DNA from: Pedobacter sp. N36a
Lineage (GTDB): Bacteria; Bacteroidota; Bacteroidia; Sphingobacteriales; Sphingobacteriaceae
Length of the DNA: 64,000 nucleotides
Direction of reading: 5' to 3'
NCBI RefSeq assembly: GCF_014472395.1
Contig: NZ_JACSZW010000006.1
Span: 186,001-250,000 of the forward strand
Part shown: positions 38,657 through 46,784 of the stretch, piece after piece
Position numbering within the stretch: the stretch's first letter is position 1
How the letters are laid out: the number at the start of each line of letters is the position of its first letter
Translations under genes and position numbers: made by a program
The notes under the pieces: model-generated
What the model was told of the DNA's origin: nothing
The model's input: the letters and a program-made list of their open reading frames with translations, nothing else
Database searches by the model: none

Positions 38657-39841
38657 ATGAAAAGATACCTATTTACTGTACTAGCCCTTTCTTTGCTGCA
38701 TAGCAGCGCTTTTGCCCAGAAACCGAACGTTAAAAAGGCGTTTAAGCTGGCTGCTAAACAGACAGAATTTATGCTGAAGGAGATGGAACAAGCAAAGCTG
38801 CATTCCAAAAATCCAGCATTAGTTTCGCCGAGGACTATAGAAGATGGAAAGTTGAAATTGGTGGCTTCGAAAGACTGGACCAGTGGCTTTTTTCCTGGTG
38901 TGCTTTGGTTTTTATATGAATACAACCATCAGCAGCCCTGGATGAAGGAAGCCAGAAAATTTTCTGCGTTTATTGAAAAGGAAAAGCTGAATGGTACCAC
39001 ACATGATATGGGTTTTAAAGTGTATTGCAGTATTGGCACAGGCCATCGCATTACGAAAGATGCACATTACAAAGAGGTGATTGTGGAATCGGCAAAAAAA
39101 CTAGCGACGCGCTTTAACCCTAAAACAGGGGTGATTTTATCCTGGGATCATAGTCGGGATAAATGGGTAAATCCAGTGATTATTGACAATATGATGAACC
39201 TGGAATTGTTGTTCGAAGCCACCAGATTAACTGGTGATTCTTCTTTCTATGAAATTGCAGTGAGCCATGCCAATGTGACTATGAAAAACCATTTCCGCCC
39301 GGATTACAGTTCTTATCATGTGATTGATTATGATCCTCAAACTGGTGCGGTTTTGAAAAAACAAACCCATCAGGGTTATAGCCATGAGTCTGCCTGGTCA
39401 AGAGGCCAGGGATGGGCATTATACGGATATGCCATGTGCTATCGATTCACTAAAGATCCTGCTTATTTGAAACAGGCGGACAATATAGCCGCTTATATCT
39501 TGAATCATCCAAATATGCCAAAGGATCTGGTTCCTTACTGGGATTTTAATGCGCCGAATATTCCTAATGAGCCCCGTGATGTATCGGCCGCTGCGGTAAT
39601 CGCCTCCGCATTGTACGAACTGAGTGATTATAGTACTCAAAAGACGCTTTATATGGACAAAGCTAATTTGATGGTGAACAGTATGGCCAATAAATACACC
39701 GCCCCATTGGGTACAAATAAAGGTTTTATCCTGATCAGCAGTACCGGCTCTAAACCTTCAAATTCTGAGGTAGATGTCCCGCTTTCTTATGCGGATTATT
39801 ATTATCTGGAAGCTTTGTTAAGGGCAGATCAGTTGAAATAG
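38657..39841 (+). CDS. GH88-family unsaturated glucuronyl hydrolase
   Basis: A 394-residue protein with a signal peptide ending AFAQ and an (alpha/alpha)6 barrel. Catalytic aspartates are D117 in THDMGFKVY and D177 in IIDNMMNLELLF, with the family's usual spacing of about 60. SRGQGWALYGYAMCY and VPLSYADYYYLEALLR are further family blocks. The enzyme hydrates and opens the 4,5-unsaturated uronic acid that polysaccharide lyases leave at the new non-reducing end. Its presence with three lyase genes shows that the pathway runs through unsaturated uronates. It is 27 bases after the GH29 gene. Confidence 0.95.
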   Translation: MKRYLFTVLALSLLHSSAFAQKPNVKKAFKLAAKQTEFMLKEMEQAKLHSKNPALVSPRTIEDGKLKLVASKDWTSGFFPGVLWFLYEYNHQQPWMKEARKFSAFIEKEKLNGTTHDMGFKVYCSIGTGHRITKDAHYKEVIVESAKKLATRFNPKTGVILSWDHSRDKWVNPVIIDNMMNLELLFEATRLTGDSSFYEIAVSHANVTMKNHFRPDYSSYHVIDYDPQTGAVLKKQTHQGYSHESAWSRGQGWALYGYAMCYRFTKDPAYLKQADNIAAYILNHPNMPKDLVPYWDFNAPNIPNEPRDVSAAAVIASALYELSDYSTQKTLYMDKANLMVNSMANKYTAPLGTNKGFILISSTGSKPSNSEVDVPLSYADYYYLEALLRADQLK

Positions 39842-39965
39842 GCTTTTGCTGGTCTTAGTGGTTTTCGCTTTGGCAATAAGACCTGCGCATGAAATACCGG
39901 ATGTTTTTTATTCCATAACCGGACAATAACAAGAATCAACCTAATACTAACCATATATAAACTTT

Positions 39966-40756
39966 ATGAAAAAGAACCAATTAATGATTGCTGCATTGGT
40001 GAGTGGGGGTATGTTATTGTCCAGTTGTGAAAAAGAAGGGGCGGCAGAGCTTGCCCTTAGTCCGGATCCGAAGACTAAAGAAGTGGCCAGGACAACTGAT
40101 GATCCGGTTATTGCTTCGGTACTGTTCAACGGTGATGCCAGTAATGGACCTGATAATCTCTGGAAAGCCATCAATATTAAGGGAACGGGGGCATTGTCTA
40201 CGGTGACGGATGAAACGGATGTATTGACCTGGAAATTTTTGAAACCATTGGGAAGCCACCGTACCGAGGTACGTGGTGCCAAGAATTTTCAGGCAGCCGA
40301 AGGAGATGAGATTTACATCGGATTTACGAGTAAGCTGCTCATCCCTTCTAATCTAAAAACGGAGGCGATCTTCCAATGGAAATCTTATCCAACTGATGGC
40401 TCGCTGCAAAATCATCCTTTGATGCTGAGAACAAAATCAGGTAAATTAGAGCAGCAGCATTTTGACGATAACCATGTAGCTACAGTGCCCTGGTCGATTA
40501 ATTTACCGGTAAGTACCTGGATGAGCTTTGTGATTCGTATGAAAGTTTCTCGTAATCCAGCCATCGGATTTGTGGAATTCTGGTATAACGGAGTAAAACA
40601 AACTTTGTCGAATAACACACAGCGACTTATGTGCAGGACCCTTGATGTGCAGGATTGTGATCCTAAATGGGGATGTATGGTGGAGATGAAGCGGCGGTGA
40701 CGCATTACGTGAAAAAGATCAGAATCGGGACTACTTATGCCGATGCTGCGCAATAA
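39966..40756 (+). pseudogene. Lipoprotein polysaccharide lyase of PL13/PL20 (PF14099) type, frameshifted near the 3' end
   Basis: Lipobox LLSSC (C21) opens the gene, and the body is a beta-jelly-roll lyase (FNGDASNGPDNLWKAI, HRTEVRGAKNF, IFQWKSYP, VEFWYNGVKQ). The frame from ATG 39966 reaches TGA at 40698-40700 after the odd tail GCMVEMKRR. One extra G in the G-run 40669-40672 would instead give WGMYGGDEAAVTHYVKKIRI and then GTTYADAAQ with TAA 40754-40756, the normal family ending. Only the last beta-strands are affected, and partial activity cannot be excluded. PL20 enzymes cut beta-1,4-glucuronan and PL13 cuts heparin. The surface anchor suggests initial cleavage outside the cell. Confidence 0.85.
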
Positions 40757-40800
40757 TCGCTGGAAAAAGGACATCCATTAGAAGAATGGCCTATTGCTAC

Positions 40801-40858
40801 AAGGGGGCACTCAAGGTAATATTGCTGAAACATCAGCCAATTCCAGAGTGTGCCCCTT
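40801..40858. terminator. Nested hairpin between the lyase and the second GH29 gene
   Basis: AAGGGGGCACTC (40801-40812) pairs imperfectly with GAGTGTGCCCCTT (40846-40858). A smaller stem TTGCTG/CAGCCAA lies inside. There is no long T-run. It could separate the 5' and 3' parts of the locus. Confidence 0.35.
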
Positions 40859-40902
40859 GCTAAATCTGCAGTACATTAGGAAACCTAACCATTATAAACA
40901 TT

Positions 40903-42342
40903 ATGCGTAAAATATCATTATCACTAATCATAGCTTTATCTTTTTTTATTCAATTGGCGCATGGCCAGCGCGCGCTAACTAAAGACGAGCGGATGGCCTG
41001 GTGGCGGGAAGCCAAATTCGGGATGTTCATCCATTGGGGTGTCTATGCACAGTTTGCTGGTGTATACAAGGGACATGAACAGTTGCGCGGCGGTGCGGAA
41101 TGGATCATGAACCGGTCTAAGATTCCAGTGGCAGAATATCAGGAAATGGCAAAAAGCTTCAATCCGACGAAATATGATCCGGATGCCTGGGTGAAAATGG
41201 CCAGAGATGCGGGAATGAAATACCTGATCATCACCGCAAAACACCATGATGGTTTCGCTTTGTTCAATTCTAAAGCCAGTAAATGGGACATCACCGATGC
41301 CACTCGTTATGGTAAAGATCTGTTGAAACCTTTAGCTGAAGCCTGCAAGAAATATGGGCTGAAATTAGGTTTTTATTATTCTCAGGCACAGGATTGGAAT
41401 AATCCAGGTGGATCTGCTGCACGAAAAGAAATGAGAGATGGCTGGGCAAATCCAGATTCTACAAAGATTGATGCTTATACCCTGGCTAATAAAGGCCATT
41501 GGGATCCTGCTCAGCAGACCAAAACTTTCGACCAATATATCGATGAAGTAGCTGTACCACAAGTGAAAGAATTGATGACCAATTACGGTGATATCGCTGT
41601 GCTTTGGTGGGATACGCCAACAAATATGACAGATGAAGCCGCTTTAAAACTTCAAAACGCGTTAAAAACACAGCCTCAAATTATTACCAACGACCGGTTA
41701 AAAAGACCGAATTTTCCTGGTGATACTAAAACACCAGAGCAAAAGATCCCTAGCCAGGCGGAATTGGATGGCATGGACTGGGAAACCTGTATGACCATGA
41801 ATGGAACTTGGGGATTCCGTACTGCAGATCACAAATGGAAATCAAGTGAAACCTTGATCCGTAATTTAGTAGATATCGCTTCTAAAGGGGGGAACTACCT
41901 GCTGAATGTGGGTCCTAAACCTGATGGTACTTTTCCTGAGGAAAGTATACAAAGACTGAGCGACTTTGGAAAATGGATGAAGGTAAATAGTGAAGCGATT
42001 TATGGGACAAAAGCCAGCCCTATGGCACCATTGGATTGGGGACGCTGTACAAGAAAAGAAACTAAAAAAGGAACTGTCCTTTATTTGTCTGTGTTCAACT
42101 GGCCTAAAGATGGTGTTTTAGTGGTTCCTGGATTGAAAAATAAGGTATTATCGGCATCGCTTTTAGCGAACGGTAAAGGCAAGCTGAGCACGCAAAGAAA
42201 AGGAGATGATTTGTTGATTACCGTATATCAGGAAGCTCCTGATGCGGTAGCATCGGTGATTCGCCTGGAGCTGGAAGGTACTGTTGAACACCATGTCACG
42301 GTTCAGCCTAAAAAAGAAATGAAAACTGGAGCATTAGATTAA
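40903..42342 (+). CDS. Secreted GH29-family alpha-L-fucosidase, second copy
   Basis: A 479-residue protein with a signal peptide ending AHGQ. It has WWREAKFGMFIHWGVYAQF, TAKHHDGFALFNSKAS and the nucleophile D237 in AVLWWDTPTNM. It lacks the long C-terminal extension of the GH29 at 36749 and differs in the loop after the nucleophile, so the two probably handle different linkages. It is followed by PL6 after 4 bases. Confidence 0.93.
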   Translation: MRKISLSLIIALSFFIQLAHGQRALTKDERMAWWREAKFGMFIHWGVYAQFAGVYKGHEQLRGGAEWIMNRSKIPVAEYQEMAKSFNPTKYDPDAWVKMARDAGMKYLIITAKHHDGFALFNSKASKWDITDATRYGKDLLKPLAEACKKYGLKLGFYYSQAQDWNNPGGSAARKEMRDGWANPDSTKIDAYTLANKGHWDPAQQTKTFDQYIDEVAVPQVKELMTNYGDIAVLWWDTPTNMTDEAALKLQNALKTQPQIITNDRLKRPNFPGDTKTPEQKIPSQAELDGMDWETCMTMNGTWGFRTADHKWKSSETLIRNLVDIASKGGNYLLNVGPKPDGTFPEESIQRLSDFGKWMKVNSEAIYGTKASPMAPLDWGRCTRKETKKGTVLYLSVFNWPKDGVLVVPGLKNKVLSASLLANGKGKLSTQRKGDDLLITVYQEAPDAVASVIRLELEGTVEHHVTVQPKKEMKTGALD

Positions 42343-42346
42343 TAAA

Positions 42347-43690
42347 ATGAAAACAATACTGTTTACTGTTGTTCTGTTCTGGATCGTCGCTGTTGGGCAG
42401 GCAAAAGATTATCGCATTCGTTCTGCAAAGGAATTGGAAGCGTTGGTTTTAGCTCCTGGTGATCGGGTGTTACTGGAAGCTGGTGATTGGAAAGATCAGA
42501 AAATTGTATTTAAAGGCAATGGGACCAATGCGCGTCCCATTGTTTTATTGGCTGCAAATCCAGGGAAAACGGTCTTGACCGGTAGTTCCTCGCTGGAGAT
42601 TGAGGGGACCTGGCTGCTGGTAGATGGCTTGTCTTTTAGCAATGGTTTTTTAAATGCAGGTGATGTGATTAATTTTTCTGAAAGTGCCTCTTTTTGCAGG
42701 TTAACAAATACCGCGGTGGTCGATTACAATCATCCAGATGAAAAAGTAGATTACCGATGGGTTTCTTTAAGAGGAGAGCACAATCGGGTTGACCATTGTT
42801 TTTTTAAAGGGAAAAGTCATCAAGGAGTGACGCTGATCGTATGGCTTTCAGAAAAACCAAATTACCACCAGATTGACCATAATTATTTCGGGCCTCGTCC
42901 GGAATTGGGAAGAAATGGCGGCGAAACGATTAGGATAGGGACCAGTACCTGGTCTTTTCATGATTCGTTTACGGTAGTGGAAGAAAATATTTTTGAACGC
43001 TGTAATGGGGAATTAGAAGCCGTTTCTAATAAATCATGCAGGAATATCATCAGAAACAATTTGTTTTATGAGTGCAAGGCGACGCTGACCTTAAGACATG
43101 GGAATCATGCGGAAGTTTCAGGGAATTTTTTTATTGGCAATGGGCAGCCTGGAACCGGTGGGGTGCGCATTATTGGGGAAGATCATTTTGTGCACGACAA
43201 TTACTTTCAGGATTTAACAGGAACCAGTGTCAGTGCTGCGATTTCTGTGATGGCAGGATTGCCAAATCCGATACTAACGAGCCATTGGCAAGTGAAAAAT
43301 GCAGTGATCAAGGATAACCTGATACTCCATTGTAAAGAGCCTTTTGCAATTGCTGCGGGCTATACCCCGGGTCGATATTTACCCGCTTTAAACACGGTTT
43401 TTGTGGAGAATACCATTGTGGCGGATCAATCTCCACTAAAATGGTACGATGAAAAGGTGCTGGTTGATTTTGAGGATAACCTGATCCTGAGCACAGCATA
43501 TTCCGGAACTCCTGAAAAAGGCTTTGTATTGAAAAATGTGGTCCTTAAAAAGATGGACAATGGTTTGTTTTTAAAACCGGGGCAGTCGCCATTTAAGCCC
43601 TTTTGGGAAAGCAATAAGATCGGACCGGATTGGGCAAAGTTAAACACTTTCTGGAGAGTCAAGGGTATTGATCTGTCTAAAACTAAATAG
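42347..43690 (+). CDS. PL6-family polysaccharide lyase (chondroitinase-B/alginate-lyase type)
   Basis: A 447-residue secreted protein (signal peptide ending GQA) with a right-handed beta-helix. The Bronsted base and acid are present: K229 in AVSNKSCRN and R250 in LTLRHGNHAEV, 21 residues apart as in chondroitinase B. NGGETIRIGTS supplies the acidic calcium-binding side. PL6 enzymes cleave alginate or dermatan sulfate through a calcium-stabilised uronate. It is a one-domain member without the second helix seen in larger enzymes. It lies 4 bases after GH29 and 4 bases before the esterase gene. Confidence 0.9.
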   Translation: MKTILFTVVLFWIVAVGQAKDYRIRSAKELEALVLAPGDRVLLEAGDWKDQKIVFKGNGTNARPIVLLAANPGKTVLTGSSSLEIEGTWLLVDGLSFSNGFLNAGDVINFSESASFCRLTNTAVVDYNHPDEKVDYRWVSLRGEHNRVDHCFFKGKSHQGVTLIVWLSEKPNYHQIDHNYFGPRPELGRNGGETIRIGTSTWSFHDSFTVVEENIFERCNGELEAVSNKSCRNIIRNNLFYECKATLTLRHGNHAEVSGNFFIGNGQPGTGGVRIIGEDHFVHDNYFQDLTGTSVSAAISVMAGLPNPILTSHWQVKNAVIKDNLILHCKEPFAIAAGYTPGRYLPALNTVFVENTIVADQSPLKWYDEKVLVDFEDNLILSTAYSGTPEKGFVLKNVVLKKMDNGLFLKPGQSPFKPFWESNKIGPDWAKLNTFWRVKGIDLSKTK

Positions 43691-43694
43691 AAAA

Positions 43695-45119
43695 ATGAAA
43701 AAAGTATTTAAGCTGCTCTTGATATTGCTGGTTTTTTTTACTGGTTATGAAGGGTATGGGCAGGAGAAAACACGCATTGTTTGCGTGGGTAATAGCATCA
43801 CCTTTGGTTCTGGATTAAAAGATAGAGCGAGAGAATCCTACCCTGCACAGTTACAGGTACTATTGGGGCCTGATTTTGAAGTGCTGAACTTTGGTGTCAG
43901 TGGCGCAACGATGCTGAAGAAAGGGAATAAACCATATTGGAACACGAAGGAATATCAGCAGGTATTGATCAGTAAGCCAGACTTGGTTTTTATCAAATTA
44001 GGAACGAATGACAGTAAACAAATCAACCGTGCAGAGATCTTATCTTTTGTCGCGGATTATAAACATATGGTGCATAGTTTTCAGGAATTGGCATCGAAGC
44101 CTAAGGTCGTTTTACTATTGCCTTTGAAAGCTTTTTCTGAAACGCAGTTTGGTATTTCTGGCAGCTATCTAAAGGACAGCCTGATCCCTATGATACAAAA
44201 GGTTGCTTATGAAGAGCGACTGGAGTTGCTGGATCTTTATTCTTTATTTGGAGATAAAGAGTCTTTACTGGCGGATAAAGTCCACCCGAACGCTATTGGG
44301 GACAGCTTTATTGCGGAAAGATTAAAGGCTTTTGTCTTGCAAAAAAACAAGACAGGTAGGGACTTTTCCGGCAAGATAAGAGCACCTTTGAAAAGGAGTT
44401 CTTTTTATGGTTATGAGGAACTGGATTTTTCATTTAAAGGACGTGATGCCCGGATTGTTCGTCCTAAGCTGGTCGCAAAAGGCATGCCTTGGGTATGGAG
44501 AGCCAGGTTCTTTGGGCATGAACCGCAAACGGATATCGCTTTGCTCGAACGTGGTTTCCATATCGTGTATTGCGATGTGGCAGAGTTGTTTGGTAATCAG
44601 GAAGCTATTGGCATTTGGAATGACTTTTACCGTTCCCTTCAAAAGATGGGATTTGCAATGAAAGCGGTGATGGAAGGCATGAGCAGAGGCGGCGTATCTG
44701 TCTATAACTGGGCGGCGGCTAATCCTGATAAAGTGGCTTGTGTTTATGCGGATAATCCAGTGCTGAATTTAAAAAGCTGGCCGGGTGGTAAGGGTACAGG
44801 ACCTGGCAGTAAAGCCAGTTGGGCGACTTTTTTAAAGGATTACGGTTATGCAAATGATGCGGAAGCCGAGGCTTTTAAAGGAAGTCCGATAGACCAGATT
44901 GTCGCTATTGTAAAGGGTAAATATCCGATGCTTCATGTTTGCGGCGATATGGATGAGGTGGTGCCGATGGCAGAGAACAGCCTTCCATTTGCAGAGCAGA
45001 TTAAAGCTGCGGGTGGAGAGATTCAGTTGATTCATAAGCCAGAAGGCAAACATCGCCCGCATAGTCTTCCCAATCCGCAGCCCATTGTAGATTTTATTTT
45101 GAAAGCTACCGGATATTGA
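43695..45119 (+). CDS. Two-domain esterase: SGNH hydrolase fused to an alpha/beta hydrolase
   Basis: A 474-residue secreted protein; ATG 43695 is preferred to TTG 43668, which overlaps PL6. Domain 1 (about 22-215) is an SGNH esterase with S34 in VGNSITFG, the GTND block and D194/H197 in DKVHPN. Domain 2 (about 240-474) is an alpha/beta hydrolase with nucleophile S330 in GMSRGGV, a late aspartate in DMDEVVP and histidine in GKHRPHS. Both triads look complete. Removal of O-acetyl or other ester groups from a decorated uronan before lyase action is the likely job. The gene overlaps the convergent gene by 14 bases. Confidence 0.88.
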   Translation: MKKVFKLLLILLVFFTGYEGYGQEKTRIVCVGNSITFGSGLKDRARESYPAQLQVLLGPDFEVLNFGVSGATMLKKGNKPYWNTKEYQQVLISKPDLVFIKLGTNDSKQINRAEILSFVADYKHMVHSFQELASKPKVVLLLPLKAFSETQFGISGSYLKDSLIPMIQKVAYEERLELLDLYSLFGDKESLLADKVHPNAIGDSFIAERLKAFVLQKNKTGRDFSGKIRAPLKRSSFYGYEELDFSFKGRDARIVRPKLVAKGMPWVWRARFFGHEPQTDIALLERGFHIVYCDVAELFGNQEAIGIWNDFYRSLQKMGFAMKAVMEGMSRGGVSVYNWAAANPDKVACVYADNPVLNLKSWPGGKGTGPGSKASWATFLKDYGYANDAEAEAFKGSPIDQIVAIVKGKYPMLHVCGDMDEVVPMAENSLPFAEQIKAAGGEIQLIHKPEGKHRPHSLPNPQPIVDFILKATGY

Positions 45120-46677
45120 TTCCGGCAGCTTTAACTTGTGCAAGGAATAAAGATGGGGGCTGCAGGTTTTTATGATCCTGACCTTCCCATTCTCCATCAG
45201 GTTTTCCTGGTAAACGTCCGGCTACCTTTTTTCCTTTAAGACCTATTGCATAGTTCTTGCCTGATGCCCAGGGATTTTGTACGGCGGCAGACTCCACGGT
45301 ACAGTTCCATAATACCTGTGTGACACCTGCCCAGCCATGTCCGCTGCCCCAGTTTCCGCGATCTTGAACGTTAATTTGTCCATCCGTATCGATGTTGTCG
45401 TATAACGTTCCTGTTGCCCAGCGGTGGTGTGGACCGATATCGGCATGCGTATTTCTGGATTTGCAGTTGTAGAACACGTTAGGACCTGCTGTTTTTGCGC
45501 CGGTTACATAATCATGCCGGCCTTCTGTGGTTTCCAGGTTCATAAAGAGGTTTTGCTGTCCGTTGTTGTTGAAGGAGTACCTTCTGCCACCAGTAATTAT
45601 TGATTTTGCATCCAAACATTTGGAATCTTTTATCGTAATGTTCTTTGCGCCAGTATTCAGACTAACCGCGGCATAGATAAAGAAGCGCGCGGTGATGCCG
45701 CTTACCCAGCCATTTTCGATATGGTCAAAGTCGATGGCAATGTTCCCATGGTTTTCATCGGTATCATTCGCATATTCAGACTCAAAAAGTATGTCCTCTA
45801 CACCAACTTCCTGTAAACGGCCCTTATAGCTGTATTTGTAGATGGCTCCAGTGCTATATTTCTGGTCTATAGCCATGACTACAGGGTTGTCTATGAAGAC
45901 GGTATTCCCAACGATCTTTGTAATCTCTCTTTCATAACTCAGGTTATAATCTTCAGCCGTCCATTGTTTAGTACCTTCTCTGGCTATGATCTGATCCATT
46001 TGTATGTCTTTGATCCAATTGCTGCTTCCTGGTCTGAAAAGAATGATTTTATCACCTGCTTTGAAGGCTTTAGCATCAGTTACCTGAAAAGATTTCGCTC
46101 CGGTAGGGACATAGGCATCAGTTATATTTACCCTGCTGCCTGAGATTTCTGTGATTTTGCCGGTGCCACTGATTTCCAGGAGTGAGCGGGAGCCTTTTCC
46201 GGTGGCGATGAGTTTAGTCCCATTGGCTGAATTTCCTTCACCCTTGAGTACAATGCCGTCGGATTTAAGGTGTATTGTGCCCGAAATAGGGTAAGTACCT
46301 TTAGTTAGAAGAATGGTTCCTCTGTGTCCATTTTTATCTGAGGGCAGCTTTGAAAGCTCATCAATTGCTTGCTGAATCATGTTTCCTGCATCGCCAGTGG
46401 TAGGATGGAGGGTTTTTACGATTTTAAGTTTGGGGATGGATTTTAGGCCATGGTGGTAACCGACTAGGCTAAAATCAGGAATCGTATTTCCTTTTTCGTC
46501 GGGATGGTAAGTGATGCTTCCATTTTTATTGACGTTAAGGTACTTTGATTCCCAGGGATTTTGTTCAGTATTTTGGCGGCTATGCGCTGTGGTGGTAGGA
46601 TCATGCGCCTTGATAAAGGAAAAAAGAAAGGTGCTGGTCAGAACGGCCAGCACACTCCATGTAAATTTGTGCTTCAT
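45106..46677 (-). CDS. Secreted beta-helix protein of pectate-lyase-3/DUF4955 type
   Basis: A 523-residue protein with a signal peptide (ending near FSFIKA). The N-terminal block WESKYLNVNKNGSITY and IPDFSLVGYHHG, then IQQAIDELSKLP, TILLTKGTYPISGTIHLKSDG and a right-handed beta-helix, match DUF4955/Pectate_lyase_3 proteins. The helix ends with GPHHRWATGTLYDNI and NRGN-like DRGNWGSGHGWAG. Catalytic residues are not established for the family, so lyase or hydrolase activity is inferred from fold. It faces the enzyme genes and overlaps the esterase gene by 14 bases at their 3' ends. Confidence 0.85.
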   Translation of the reverse strand: MKHKFTWSVLAVLTSTFLFSFIKAHDPTTTAHSRQNTEQNPWESKYLNVNKNGSITYHPDEKGNTIPDFSLVGYHHGLKSIPKLKIVKTLHPTTGDAGNMIQQAIDELSKLPSDKNGHRGTILLTKGTYPISGTIHLKSDGIVLKGEGNSANGTKLIATGKGSRSLLEISGTGKITEISGSRVNITDAYVPTGAKSFQVTDAKAFKAGDKIILFRPGSSNWIKDIQMDQIIAREGTKQWTAEDYNLSYEREITKIVGNTVFIDNPVVMAIDQKYSTGAIYKYSYKGRLQEVGVEDILFESEYANDTDENHGNIAIDFDHIENGWVSGITARFFIYAAVSLNTGAKNITIKDSKCLDAKSIITGGRRYSFNNNGQQNLFMNLETTEGRHDYVTGAKTAGPNVFYNCKSRNTHADIGPHHRWATGTLYDNIDTDGQINVQDRGNWGSGHGWAGVTQVLWNCTVESAAVQNPWASGKNYAIGLKGKKVAGRLPGKPDGEWEGQDHKNLQPPSLFLAQVKAAGINIR

Positions 46678-46784
46678 TTTATGGTCGATATTGGTTTATG
46701 ACCATGCAATAGCGTTATAATATTCTAAATTTTAATCGTTCATATTGGCAGGATAGTCAAGATGCTTGGCAATTCCTCCAAAAT

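Noticed and set aside
46681..46705. Inverted repeat ATGGTC...GACCAT upstream of the beta-helix protein gene
   Set aside because: Arms are only 6 bases with a 13-base spacer and no second copy was seen; expected by chance.
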